A stretch of DNA of 64,000 nucleotides from Synaphobranchus kaupii. Lineage: Eukaryota; Chordata; Actinopteri; Anguilliformes; Synaphobranchidae. Position 1 is the first letter of the stretch, and each line of letters opens with the position of its first letter. Location of the stretch: assembly GCA_029718625.1 (NCBI GenBank), contig CM056376.1, positions 122,165,080-122,229,079 on the forward strand, read 5' to 3'. Of this stretch, positions 12,301 through 24,238 are shown one piece after another. Under the pieces are notes generated by a model, which saw only the letters and a list, made by a program, of their open reading frames with translations, was not told the DNA's origin and ran no database searches. The position numbers and the translations under genes are program-made.

Positions 12301-14910
12301 ATGAGGAGAATCAGTGTACTTTTTGTTGTGATTGGAGTTTACTTTTTGTTACAGAAGTGTGATTCACTCTGTCAAATCAGTGGTGAACTAGCTTTGTGTG
12401 ATGGTCGGTCCCTTATCCAGGTTCCAATGCTACCCTCTTATGTAACCAGAGTTTCTCTGAGCAACAACTATATAGGTGAGGTTAATGAAACATCTTTCGC
12501 TGGACAGGAGCAGCTAGAGTCAATTGACCTTGGGACACAGAAGGTGAATAATCTTTTTGTTAGGAACAATGCATTTCGAGGGCTGACAAGGCTGACCTTT
12601 CTCCATTTAGGGGACATCAAAGCTCTTATTCTCGAGCCCCGTGCATTTGTGGGACTGACAAGCTTGCAGAATCTGGTTTTGTTATACAGTGGCCTTGATG
12701 AATCTATTCTGGAGGGAGAATTCCTACGGCCCCTTGATTCACTCGAAACCCTCAACCTTTTTGGCAACAAGATCAGAAGGATTCGGCCTGCCCCTTTTTT
12801 CCAGAACATGACAAAACTGCAGGAGATAAACCTGGACCTGAATACCATCAGTAGAATTTGTGAAGGAGACCTGCTTGGCTTCCAGGGCAAGCACTTCCGC
12901 CTCCTGAAATTGTCCAGCATTCGCCTGCGGGACATGGATCAGTATGGCATAGACTGGAAAAAATGCGGAAACCCATTTGGAAATATATCAGTGACAGTGT
13001 TGGACTTAACACTTAATGGGTTTAGCGTTGAAAAAACGCAACTGTTTTTCAAAGCAACAGAAGGAACCAGAATCTATAGCCTCGATCTCTCCTCCAATAC
13101 AATGGGCCGATCAATTGGCCATTTCAATCTGAAAGACCCTAACAAGAGGACTTTTGAAGGCCTTGGTAAAAGCTCTCTCAGAATTTTGGACTTATCTAAA
13201 AACTTTATTTTCTCCCTCGAATTTTCAGTATTCAGTGCACTGAAAGATGCAGAAGAGATTATGTTAGCTTCTAACAAAATTAATCAGATTCAGAGGGGTG
13301 CATTTGTGGGGCTCGTCAGTCTACGACGGCTTGACCTCTCAAATAACCTTTTGGGTGAGATCTACCCATACACTTTTAAAAACCTGCCCAATGTCGTCCA
13401 TATAGATCTGTCATACAACCACATCGGGGTAATCCTACACAACTCCTTTGATGGGCTTTCCAATTTAACCATCTTAGATCTCTCAGGAAACTCCATCACT
13501 ATTCTTCATACATTTGCAAGAATACCCAACTTGAATCAGCTTCGTTTAGGTGATAATAAAATACAGTCCATTTATGGTCTTCCTTTGTTCACTAATACAG
13601 CCACAGTAATTGAATTATGGGGAAACAAATTGAGGGACCTTAAGGAAATGTATGAAATCCTTGCCCGTCTGCCTTATGTTCAGGCCATTTTATTTGGATC
13701 CAACTTGATATCAGTGTGTTTCCCTAATCATTCCATACCACCACAGAACAACCTAATAGTCCTTGACCTGCAGCAAAATGCAATGCAGGCGATATGGGTA
13801 TCTGAAGCCTGCTTAGATGTGTTTGACAACCTCAGCAACCTCCGTCACCTTTTTCTAAAGGATAATGCCCTCCGGTCCCCTTTACCAAAAGGAATTTTCA
13901 AAGGCCTGGTCTCTCTAAAGTCAATGGACCTTTCTTTCAACATGCTCACATATCTTCATGATGATACATTCCCAGAAGATCTGGAATCTCTCGATGTTTC
14001 CCATAACATCCTCAGCACTCCTGAACCGGGCGCCTTCCTCTCCGTTGCGGCTATCAACCTGAATATGAATAATTTCTTCTGTGACTGCAGCTTGAAGGAG
14101 TTTCTCTTCTGGCTTAACGAGACAAATGCAACATTCCTAAGCCCCAAGGAAAGTCTGAGATGTGAGTTTCCTAAGCACTTGTTAGGCATCAGCCTCATGG
14201 AATACAACACAGATTCGTGTGAAGTGGACGATGAGCAGCTCATGGCGCAGATGAGGCTGGTGCTTTTAGTGACCACCTCCACAGTCCTTGTGCTGATTAC
14301 TGCAGGCGGCGTTGCCTATGCTCGCCTCCGAGGAACCTGCTTCAATGTTTACAAATGGGCACTCGCCTGGGTCATGGAGGGCCCTCGGAATGAGTCTGCC
14401 AAGGATGGGTTCAAGTATGACGCTTACCTGTGTTTCAGCAACACCGACTTCAGATGGGTGAAGCGTGCCCTGCTCAAGAGATTGGACTCACAGTTCTCGG
14501 ACAACAACCTCCTCCACTTTTGCTTTGAAGCTCGGGACTTCATTCCAGGAGAGGACCGTGTTTCCAACATCCGGGACGCCATCTGGCACAGCAGGAAGAC
14601 TGTGTGTGTGGTGTCAAGAGAGTTCCTCAAGGACGGATGGTGTCTTGAGGCCTTCACTTTGGCTCAGAGCCGGATGATTGACGAGTTGAGGGATGTCCTT
14701 GTTGTGGTTGTGGTCGGGCGGATCCCACACTACCAACTGATGAAGTACGAGCCACTCAGGGCGTTCGTACGGAAGAGGGAGTACCTGCAATGGCCAGAGG
14801 ACAACCAAGACATGGAGTGGTTCTATGACAGGCTCGCACTGAAGATTGTAAAGCAGGAGGGAGTTGAGAAGCAGGGTGACATCGAGCTACAAAATATCAC
14901 CAAGTTTTGA
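12301..14910 (+). CDS. tlr5: Toll-like receptor 5, membrane form
   Basis: 869 codons in one exon, close to the usual length of vertebrate TLR5. A signal peptide (about 1-22) is followed by a leucine-rich-repeat solenoid up to about 585, a cysteine-rich C-terminal cap (about 590-640, with FCDCSLKEFLFWLN), a transmembrane segment (about 653-676) and a TIR domain from about 704. The TIR contains box 1 YDAYLCFS, the BB loop ARDFIPGE with the conserved Pro at about 749, DGWCLEAF and the box-3 region FVRKREYLQWPED. TLR5 senses bacterial flagellin at the cell surface and signals through MyD88. In fish a soluble form lacking TM and TIR also exists; this copy has both, so it is the membrane type. The TIR wording (AIWHSRK, WPED, QLMKYE) is specific to TLR5 rather than other TLRs. 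The frame is intact with no sign of decay. Start chosen at 12301 because of the acceptor just before it. Confidence 0.96.
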   Translation: MRRISVLFVVIGVYFLLQKCDSLCQISGELALCDGRSLIQVPMLPSYVTRVSLSNNYIGEVNETSFAGQEQLESIDLGTQKVNNLFVRNNAFRGLTRLTFLHLGDIKALILEPRAFVGLTSLQNLVLLYSGLDESILEGEFLRPLDSLETLNLFGNKIRRIRPAPFFQNMTKLQEINLDLNTISRICEGDLLGFQGKHFRLLKLSSIRLRDMDQYGIDWKKCGNPFGNISVTVLDLTLNGFSVEKTQLFFKATEGTRIYSLDLSSNTMGRSIGHFNLKDPNKRTFEGLGKSSLRILDLSKNFIFSLEFSVFSALKDAEEIMLASNKINQIQRGAFVGLVSLRRLDLSNNLLGEIYPYTFKNLPNVVHIDLSYNHIGVILHNSFDGLSNLTILDLSGNSITILHTFARIPNLNQLRLGDNKIQSIYGLPLFTNTATVIELWGNKLRDLKEMYEILARLPYVQAILFGSNLISVCFPNHSIPPQNNLIVLDLQQNAMQAIWVSEACLDVFDNLSNLRHLFLKDNALRSPLPKGIFKGLVSLKSMDLSFNMLTYLHDDTFPEDLESLDVSHNILSTPEPGAFLSVAAINLNMNNFFCDCSLKEFLFWLNETNATFLSPKESLRCEFPKHLLGISLMEYNTDSCEVDDEQLMAQMRLVLLVTTSTVLVLITAGGVAYARLRGTCFNVYKWALAWVMEGPRNESAKDGFKYDAYLCFSNTDFRWVKRALLKRLDSQFSDNNLLHFCFEARDFIPGEDRVSNIRDAIWHSRKTVCVVSREFLKDGWCLEAFTLAQSRMIDELRDVLVVVVVGRIPHYQLMKYEPLRAFVRKREYLQWPEDNQDMEWFYDRLALKIVKQEGVEKQGDIELQNITKF

Positions 14911-14980
14911 ATTTGACATATTTTACCCCCCACCCCAGTATTATTGATCACTCACAGCTGAAGTCAGACTGCACCCAAGT

Positions 14981-14986
14981 AATAAA
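14981..14986 (+). terminator. Polyadenylation signal of tlr5
   Basis: AATAAA 70 bases after the stop codon. It would give an unusually short 3' UTR; further AATAAA signals occur downstream (for example near 15484 and 16201). Confidence 0.5.
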
Positions 14987-16920
14987 CGCCTTTTCAAAAG
15001 GTATAATTTCAAAGGTATGGTTTTTACTCTGGTAAATGTATGTTTAATATGATTGCATGTCAATCAGTAGTGGTTGACTTTTTTGGGAACTTTTATTTTA
15101 AAATCAACATATTATCAATTTTGGAATGCCTGATTACATTTGAATCCCATTCCATTTCTGCAACATGCTCTCTGTCAATTTTGGACAGCACAGATGAGCA
15201 GATTGTGTATTTGAAAGTGTTCTGCAAGCCACCTCTTTTTCTTTGTACAGCACAGTCAGTGAGTGCATTTGATAAATGCTCTTCATGGGCAACCAGAGCA
15301 GACAGAGTGCACTAGTGCAGGCACGCAGTCGACCAGACGAATTGTTCTTGTAGGATGAGATGGGAAATGCTTGCCTAAACTGGAACCTGAGAGAAAACCA
15401 CCTCTCTTTGTCATGCTATGGGGAGTGGTGTAGGGGAATTAAAAAGAAACTGGTTTAAAAACAAGTGAATAACTCAGACAGTAATAAAATCTGTTTTGAA
15501 ATTATAAATATTAATTTGTTTCACATTGACACTTAATACAGGCTACATTCCTCATTTTCCAAGGGTCCCTTAAAAAATATCTTAGCAAATGTTTTGATTG
15601 CGGGGAGCGTAACCACGATTCTCGCTGTGGATTTTCTTTGACCTTTTATTCTCTTTTGTGGTAAGTGACACAATATATTGAGGCCAGAGAAACCATTCCA
15701 TGTCCTGTACCCGTTACATTTTGTGTACTTCCTCCTCTTGGAGGAAGTAAAACTAACGGATCTCCACTTCTTACACATATAGTGGACTGTGGATTTTGTA
15801 ATCCTGCACACAGAAAGGTCATCCTTATACAAAGGAAGTGGACAATGTCCATTCAGCCATTCTTATTTATTTCCAAAACCACTGGACAGCACATTTATGA
15901 GGAAACATTGCTTAGATGATAGAACTGCAGCATTGCACCAGAGTACTTTTGTATGACCTCTTTATCTCGTCTAAGAAATCAGTTCTTAAAAGGGTTGGGT
16001 GGCACCCTAAAGATTTGAAATTAGTTTGATCGTCCCTTATTCTATTCAGTTTTGTTTATATTTTGCAAATGGAGCATGAACTGCTGTGCACCGTTATCGG
16101 CTTCTTTTGTAATATTTGTCTTTGCTCTCTTTTTAAAGCATTTGTTTTGTTTTCTGGCACAGTTTCCAGTTTGCATTACAAACTGTGCTGCTTACAATAC
16201 TAATAAATATGCTAAAATCCATGTGATCCAATGACCTTGAGTGGATTCCTTTTACACTTTATGTGAAGTCAGACAGGACCTTTGACAATGTTGATTCTAC
16301 ATCTGTCATCTGTGCTCCATTACATTACATTATATTACATTGCATTGCATTCATTTAGAATACACTCTTATCCAGAGAAACTTACAATGTAATAAAACAT
16401 TCACCTGGTGAACAGTATTCTAAGACCAGCCAGTAAAGTTGCAGCATCAGTAAGCACAGATGCAAGTTAACTAAACTAACCAAATTCTAAATGCATACAG
16501 ATTACATCCATAACAAACCCTAAGAAAAGAAACATAAAACCATACAAATACCATAACCTGAATTAGTGCAAAAGGTGGGAGTGCTATGGGGTTGGGCTGG
16601 GAGGGGAGTCAAGATACAGTCTGAAGAAGTGTGACTTCACCCCATTCTGCTGTCCTCCTGACCACTCTGGGAAGTTCGCTCCGCCACTGTGGGGCCAGTA
16701 CAGACATTTATTGTCACGGCTCCGTCTTATACATTTCCATGCAGTCGTGCCTGAACGTGCATAGGCAAGCTTACAGCCTTTATACTAAGACAAAGTGCGG
16801 TATAATAAAAACAAGCGAGAAACTGCATGTTCTTCCTTATTTCAATAAATTACCTTGATAAGGAGATTAGCGACAAGTTATAATTTGCAGGTGACAGAAA
16901 CACTAAAAGTGCTGTTTAAT
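14987..16920. other. Downstream of tlr5: AT-rich, no gene seen
   Basis: Possible longer tlr5 3' UTR followed by intergenic DNA. At about 16319-16400 there is a common fish repeat motif (TTACATTACATTATATTACA, then ...ACTCTTATCCAGAGAAACTTACAA). No ORF resembles a known protein. Confidence 0.4.
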
Positions 16921-17590
16921 AATAATAATGCCTGACATATTATATAGCACCTTTCTCACACTCAAAGCGCTTTACAATGATGAGGGGGAAACTCGCCTCA
17001 GCCACCACCAATGTGTAGCACCCACCTGGGTGATGCAACAGCAGCCATTTCGCACCAGAATGCTCACCACACATCAGCTGAGGTGGAGAGGGAGCGACCA
17101 GTTTTTTAGCCAATTAAACTGGGGGATGATTGGGTAGCAGAATGAAAGACCCTTATGGAAATATAATATACTGCAGTATATTTAAAATATATTGTGAAGA
17201 TAATTTTCATATATTTACAATATACTGAAGTATATTCTTTTTCCATAAGGGGAGCCAGGTTGGGAGTTTAGCCAGGACACCAGGGAAACCCCTACTCTTT
17301 GCGACAAGTGTGATGGGATCTTTAATGACCACAGTGAGTCAGGACCTCGGTTTAACGTCTCATCCGAAAGACGGCATCTCCTACAGCACAGTGTCCCCAT
17401 CACTGCACTGGGGTATTGGGATTTATTTGACCAGAGGGAAGATTGCCCCCTACTGGTCCGCCAACACCACTTCCAGCAGCAACTTAGTTTTTCCCAGGAG
17501 GTCTCCCATCTGAGTACTAACCAAGCCCACACCTGCTTAGCAGCAGCAATTCAGCAGGAGCAGATTGCATGGTGGTATGGCTGCTGGCTA
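16921..17590 (-). mobile_element. 5S-rRNA-derived SINE (copy 1)
   Basis: Read on the minus strand, the element begins near 17590 with a degenerate 5S rRNA sequence: CCATACCACCATGCAATCTG, then GCTAAGCAGG-like and TTAGTACTCAGATGGGAGAC. It continues through a body with conserved blocks (GACGTTAAACCGAGGTCCTG, AGAGTAGGGGTTTCCC). 5S-headed SINEs (SINE3 type) are known in fish and carry the internal RNA polymerase III promoter of 5S. Related copies lie at 49979-50325 and 54471-54966. A short AT-rich insertion (about 17160-17245) separates body from tail. Confidence 0.7.
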
Positions 17591-18585
17591 AGTATGCAGT
17601 AGATATGGATGGATAACTTGAAGGGTTTCTTCTCCTGACTTAGACTGAGTCCAATAGGAAAATTTGTCAGGAGAAACCACCCTTAAAGTGATCCATCCAT
17701 ATCTACTGCATATCTGGCAGCAGAATGATGGTTTAAGGCTTGTTTGATACGTCAGACCCAAATTAAAGCTGACAGTCTGCACTTCAACCTCATTGTCATT
17801 GTATCCTTTCAAACTCAAAGTGCTAGAGTACAGAACCAAAATAACAAAAAATGTGTCACTGTCCAATGAATTATGGTGCTCACTGTATTATATATTGCTA
17901 TTTATTTGTCTGTTTCAATTTGATGTCATTCACTTTTTGAACACTGGGTGGTGCATTGAGCCAGGTAGATCTACACGTAGGTAAGGCAGATCTACACAAG
18001 AAAGGGGTGTTGACAAACAGTTTTTTCACTGTGCAGGGTCATGTGTTGCCTGTTTGCTGCAAATGCTGGTGAATATACTGCCTGGATTGAAACATACTCG
18101 CAATGGTGAAAGTTTGGACATTGTTTTTTGTTTATAATACATGTGAGGACACTTCCCAGGCTTATTTGGCTGAAAGAAAGTCATTACAAACATAAAACAA
18201 TTTACCACTTTGAACATGCTATGCTGGTTTGTGAGTACCTCGAGTGAGTACCTCGAGTTTCCACACCCCCACACAGTAGGTGGCAATACAAATCTTGGTT
18301 TGAAAATCTGCTTGAAATTCCACCAGTAAATACACCAAAATGGAAAATGACTTGCTAACATTACTTGCTAACTTCAGAGATACTGTAAAATGAGGAGATA
18401 CATCAACAGGAGCAGACAGAATGTATGATGGCATAATGCCATTCAGTAGTGCTAGATTAGCATTTTACGACATCTGTTGCACTTTGCGGCTCAGGTCCTA
18501 CAGATAAAATGAGATGCCATATGTTGTGATCTTTTGTTGTAAAAATGTTTCAGTAAATATTAGTTGTCACACCTCATTGAGTTTT
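17591..18585. repeat. 1-kb duplicated segment, copy 1
   Basis: Nearly identical to 54967-55975, including the junction with the 5S SINE. It contains an inverted-repeat core (GTAGATATGGATGGAT near 17600 against ATCCATCCATATCTAC near 17690) and a Tc1-like end ending ...GAATTATGGTGCTCACTGTA near 17885. No gene. Confidence 0.85.
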
Positions 18586-18589
18586 CTCT

Positions 18590-20175
18590 CAAGTTTTCCT
18601 CTTAGGTTCTAGGCACATTCTATGTAACATGAGGGTATCATTCTGGGAACATTCCTCTTGTGCTCCACGAATAGTTTATATAACATCAGGGGAACATTCT
18701 AGGAGCATTCCATGTAACATCAAAGGGGAACATTCTCTGGGCATTCCATAAAACATCAGGGCAATGTCCTATGTTATATGAGGGTATCGTTCTGGGAACC
18801 TTCCTCTTGCTCTCCACGAACAGTTTATATAACATCAGGGGAACATTCTAGGAGCATACCATGTAACATCAGAGGGGAACATTCTCTGGGCATTTCATAA
18901 AACATCAGGTCAACATTCTATGTAACATGAGGGCATCGTTCTGGGAACCTTCCTCTTGCGCTTTACAAACAGCTTATATAACATTAGAGGAACATTCTAG
19001 GAGCATTCCATGGAACATCAGAGGAATGTTCTATGTAACATTAGGGTATCTTTCTGGGAACCTTCCTCTTTTGCTCTATGAACAGTTTATATAACATCAG
19101 GGGAGCATTCTAAGAGCATTCCATGTAACATCAGAGGGGAACATTCTCTGGGCATTCCATTAAACATCAGGGCAACGTTCTATGTAACATCAGGGTATCG
19201 TTCTGGGAACCTTCCTCTTGCGCTCTACGAACAGTTTATATAACATCAGGGGAGTATTCTAGGAGCATTCCATGAAACATCAGGGGAACATTCTATGTAA
19301 CACGAGGGTAACATTCTGGGAACCTTCCTCTGGCATTCTAAGAGTATTCTATATAATATGAGAGGAACATTCTCTGGGCGTTCCATAAAACATAAGGGCA
19401 ACGTTCTACGTAACATGAGAATAACATTCTGGGAACTTTCCTCTTGTGCTCTATGAACATTTTCTATAACATCAGGGGAAGATTCTAGGAGCATTTCATG
19501 AAACATCAGGGGAACATTCTATGTAACATGAGGGTAACGTTCTGGGATCCTTCCTCTGGCGTTCTAAGAGTATTCTATATAATATGAGGGGAACATTCTC
19601 TGGGCATTCCATAAAACATAAGGGCAACGTTCTACGTAACATGAGGATAACATTCTGGGAACCTCCCTCTTGTGCTCTACGAACATTTTCTATAACATCA
19701 GGGGAACATTCTAGGAGCATTTCATAAAACATCAGAGGAACGTTCTATGTAACGCGAGAGTATCATTCTGGGATCTTTCCTCTTGCGCTCTACGAACAGT
19801 TTATGTAACATCAGGGGAGCATTCTAGGAGCATTCCATGAAACACCAGGGGGACATTCTATGTAACATGAGGGTAACGTTCTGGGAACCTTCCTCTGGTG
19901 TTCTAAGAGTATTCTATATAATATGAGGGGAACATTCTCTGGGCATTCCATAAAACATTAGAGCATCATTCTACGTAACATGAGGGTAACGTTCTGGGAA
20001 CCTTCCTCTTGCGCTCTACAAACATTGTATATAACATCAGTGCAACATTCTAGGTGCATTCCATGTAACATAGGGGGAATGTTCTGGGAACCTTCCTCTT
20101 GTGTTCTTAAAACATTCAATATGACGTTCCAGGAATGTGCCAGGAACATTCTATATAACATTAGGGGGACGCTCA
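18590..20175. repeat. Degenerate tandem array I, units of about 110-150 bp
   Basis: About a dozen units marked by TTCTGGGAACCTTCCTCT (for example near 18792, 18937, 19202, 19541, 19880, 19995), alternating with GGGGAACATTCTAGGAGCAT and GGGAACATTCTCTGGGC. Each unit contains two or three perfect GAAnnTTC inverted pentamers. Minus-strand ORFs across it are repeats of the same units, not a gene. Confidence 0.9.
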
Positions 20176-20179
20176 TTTA

Positions 20180-21717
20180 AAAGGTTTAAATGCAGGGTCT
20201 AAGTGCCTAACACAAGGGCTCACCATCAGTAAGTTTTTGCATTTTGGCTTTATTAGACAGTATTCAGTGATGGCTGATAGGAAAGCAAGGTTGGAAACCA
20301 TTGATAATCACAGAGGACATAGGCATAGGCTGAATGTAAGACCAAAGCTTTCAAGTTATGGTACACAGTGCAATGCAATGAGGGTGCAAGGACACTCCAG
20401 GGGGAGTTCTATAACAATTCCCATACAACATTTACACTTACCCACTTTAAACCCTGCCGATGGCGGGACTCGAACTTGTAATCCTTTCGTCAAGAGCTTG
20501 CGCCTCTGCCCATTACACCACGGTCTTGTGACGACAGAGCTCCACTCCGAAAACACACTACCAATAACGTAGGACTTTGGTTGTACCAGACCTTTGCCAA
20601 AGAATACTTGTATTTTCAATTTTATTCATAAATATTACATTACCAATTAGGAGAACTAATGAGGAATGAAATCTCAAACGTTTTTTATCTTGAGAAATTT
20701 TTGCTTTCACTTGAATTGGGTTTAATTGTGTTCAATTGGCTAAAACTATATTTCTGGCCCTTAACTAAAACCTACAGAAGCCCTGAAAGGCAAGGTGAAA
20801 AAAAAATTTGTACGTACCTACAAACTTTTTTTTTTAATTAAAAAAAATTATTTTTTACCTTGCCTTTCGGGGCCTCCGCCGTAGTAAGCTACTAGTCGTA
20901 TGCACGACTGAGCATTGATTTCCGTAGCCTAAAACAAACTCATGAAACCAACCAAAATTAGGTGGAATCCAGACGTAGGAGTGGATAAATCTAGGTTGAG
21001 AGGCGTTTTGACATAAACGGACGCTAACCCTTATTAGCATTCGTCTGAACCAAGGGGCCAAGACTGGGATTTCGTTTTGAAGCCCATTTCCTGGTTGGCC
21101 TGGGAGCCGCCATTGTGCCGTTGCTCACTAGCGCCACTGTGGCTGGCTCCAGTATAGGTCTTTCCCCATGTAAGTGAACGGCAGCAATTTGGTCAAAATA
21201 CTCAGTAAATAAATTTTTTACAAAAAAAATTTTTATTGCAATAGGTGCCTTTCCTTCATCTAATGCCTGTGCATGTGCTGATTTTTTAAAATATTGTGTC
21301 GTTTGGACAGGGTATTGACATTTGTTCAGGACCAATCAGGGGACAGATTGAGTCGGGTTACTGCCGGTCATTTCACTCACTTTGAGGGGCGGGAACCATA
21401 GACGGAACGGGCGGGACGTGGGGCGGGACGTGGGCGGAACCCATAGGCGGTACCTCAAGTGGCTAGCAATGGCCTTGACATTCTCAGCCATTCTCCTCCT
21501 TTTAATGTGTGAATTTGGCTAATATTAGACACATCGCAATCAGATCGCAATTCTTATTGTCACTAGTGTTGAATTCATTATGGCATGTTCTGCATGTTAT
21601 ATTCTGCATGTTATATTCTGCTTGTTATATTCTGCTTGTTATATTCTGCTCTGTCTTCACAATCCTATTGTAACACTGCATACAACTGTACTAATCGAGC
21701 GTCTCAAAAGCATTCTC
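20180..21717. other. Repeat-rich intergenic DNA with a tRNA-like SINE head and a foldback
   Basis: On the minus strand about 20525-20455 reads as a tRNA-like unit (box A-like TGGTGTAATGGGCAGAGG, box B-like AAGTTCGAGTCCC), probably a SINE head. At 20772-20878 GCCCTGAAAGGCAAGGTG and CACCTTGCCTTTCGGGGC-like arms face each other across an A/T-rich loop. The GC-richer stretch 21060-21480 is probably the end of another repeat. No coding gene seen. Confidence 0.4.
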
Positions 21718-22490
21718 TCCAGTTTTTTCGGTAAGACATTTTTTATTACTTTATTTTTTACCGAGTAAGTAACGTTAGCCTTATTAGATAACAGCCTGCA
21801 GAAGTAGCCTACGCTACCTAGCATGACAAGCTAACGTATATTACGTAGACCGGTATGCTAGTGGAGTTAGCACCTTTATCTCCCAAAACCGTTTGGTTTG
21901 GCTACTTAACGTTAGCTAACGATGTAAAACCTACATTGCACTTCGTCCTATGCTCTCCACTGGCTAAGTGCATTTTATGTGGTGTGAATTTCGACATTGC
22001 TAACGTTACCGTGCATTAGTCAAACAAAAAGCAGTCTCCAGTTTTTTCGGTAATACAATTTTTATTACTTTATTTTTTACCAAGTAAGTAGCCTTATTAG
22101 ATAACAGCCTGCAGAAGTAGCCTATGCTACCTACCGCGACCTAGCATGACAAGCTAACGCTTTTGTATAATACGTAGACCGGTATGCTAGTGCAGTTAGC
22201 AACTTTTATCTCCCAAAACCGTTTGGTTTGGCTACTTAACGTTAGCTAACGATGTAAAACCTGTCAAAAGTAACGTTAGTCAAATTTCAGTTGTGTAACG
22301 TTAACTTATATTCCATTAAACATCGACCTGGTGAGCCTTTGTGTCTATTTTTAGCTTTGTAATTTAACGTTAACGGTCTCATCGTGGACATGTAGCTACA
22401 TTGCACTTCGTCCTATGATCTCCACTGGCTAAGTGCATTTTATGTGGAGTGAATTTCGACATTGCTAACGTTACCGTGCATTAGTCATGG
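21718..22490. repeat. Local direct duplication
   Basis: The segment starting CTCCAGTTTTTTCGGTAA occurs at about 21718 and again at about 22034, each followed by the same series of landmarks (AACAGCCTGCAGAAGTAGCC, CAAAACCGTTTGGTTTGGCT, CACTTCGTCCTATG, ATTTCGACATTGCTAACG). The second copy carries an extra segment of about 135 bases (about 22262-22395) rich in AACGTTA. No ORF. Confidence 0.85.
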
Positions 22491-24238
22491 TGTATTTTTC
22501 ATTAGAGGTATTCATTTTAGGTTGAGCATTATTTATAACTTTTAAAGCATGTGGGAAACGTGTTCATGGAGATGGAAACCCGACATAACGTTAGCTGTCA
22601 TTTAGCTATCATGTTTTTCGTGTCGCCACTTGCCACCACCATGGACTGTATAAAAATAGGGTAACGTTAGGCTAACGTTAACATTACAGTCTGATATTTT
22701 CCCACATAGGCTAACGTTAACATTATAGTCTGATATTTTCCCATGACCCTTGGATTATAGAATATTGTATGAGATTTCAGACAGAATTTGCTTTGAATTC
22801 TGGCAATTAACATCATCCAAATGTCTAATTTCAAACCATATTCCTCGGTGCCCGACTACTTTTATCTGTGATGGTAGTTTTATAATTCTGTAAGCTGCAT
22901 CGCAACCGATCGCAGCCTATTATAACCATTTTATTCTTTGATAGATTTCCTTTAGCTAATGAAGACATGCTGCAGCAGTGGTTGGTCAACATGTATATAC
23001 ATAATATTATATATACACACATAACCCCTGGATGACTGTTGCAAGTATCACTTAGAGCCCGCATAAACGGGGCATAAGTGTTTACTGTGGAAGTCCTCGC
23101 TTACAAAGACCCATGGATTACAATACCACTTACAGCCAGCATAAACATGTACAAATTTGATCTTTTATGTGGACCTTGTCATTTTTAATGTGTGTCTCGT
23201 CAGGGTTTGTCTTGTACTAAATGTGTGTCTTGTCTTGTGTTCCCACTCTCAGCCTGCACCTTGACGTGGTGAGTGGGCTTTAAACTGAGACAGGCTACTG
23301 AACTTTGTTGTCTCCTATGTCAAACCCCTAACTTCTTGTTACCTTTGAGTTTTTTGTCCCCTATTATGAAATGAAAACTGATCTTGTTCTATCCTTTCTC
23401 TATTTTACAGATGTAAATTTATTACCAGCTGTTCAAGTTACCAACATAATCAATACTAACACAGATCACTAATTCTGTGATGAAATGATATCTTGAGCTG
23501 CTAATTTGTAGAATCAGATGTGCCAAATTTGGGGGTTGAAACAGCACAAGGAATAGGGTTGGGGACCGCAGTCCTAGTCTGTGGGTGACCCTCTTATCAA
23601 ATGTGCAGCATCCATATTACAAAGGAAAACGCCGCCATCCTGTGCGGGATGTATGGACCACAGACTCACCCTGTCAGCCACAAGGGACATCTGACCATCT
23701 TTTAAGGATACATAAAAGAATTGTACTGATTTCAAGTTGCTTTGTGAAAAAAGAATGATCTTAATCACTCCTTTAACACATTTAAAGTCGCAGCACAAGC
23801 TGGTCCTCCTTAGTCTTTCAGTGAGATTACAGGATGTGTTACTTATTTACTTCAGTGGCTATACCTACACTGTGTGCACGCTGGGGAAGGCCATCTTGAG
23901 CGGTAATGTATTGGTGCATTATGTACTCATTATTTAACTGAATGCAAGAGGGTATTAAATATTTTAAAGACAAAAGCAGACAAAAACCTCAAATTACATT
24001 TTTCCACATTTATATAAAGGGTCTGATTCTCATTACAGAGCAAGTACTTACAAAAATTAATTGCTGTACAACATGTATAATGTAGAGGGTAGTTAGGCTA
24101 CCAGATGCCCTTATTTATGCTTCATTTTGAATGACATTTGATTAGTTTATATATTGTGTAATATTTGCTATTTCACCTACTGCATGATTCTGTTATGCAA
24201 ATAATGAACACATGAAAACAAGTTGGATAATTTAAAAA
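22491..24238. other. Intergenic, nothing recognised
   Basis: Short repeated AACGTTA motifs at 22600-22740 (GGCTAACGTTAACATTA twice, 59 bp apart). No gene found on either strand. Confidence 0.4.

Noticed and set aside
18590..20175. CRISPR-like array of regular repeats
   Set aside because: Units are long, degenerate and contiguous without unique spacers, in a vertebrate genome. It is a tandem satellite.
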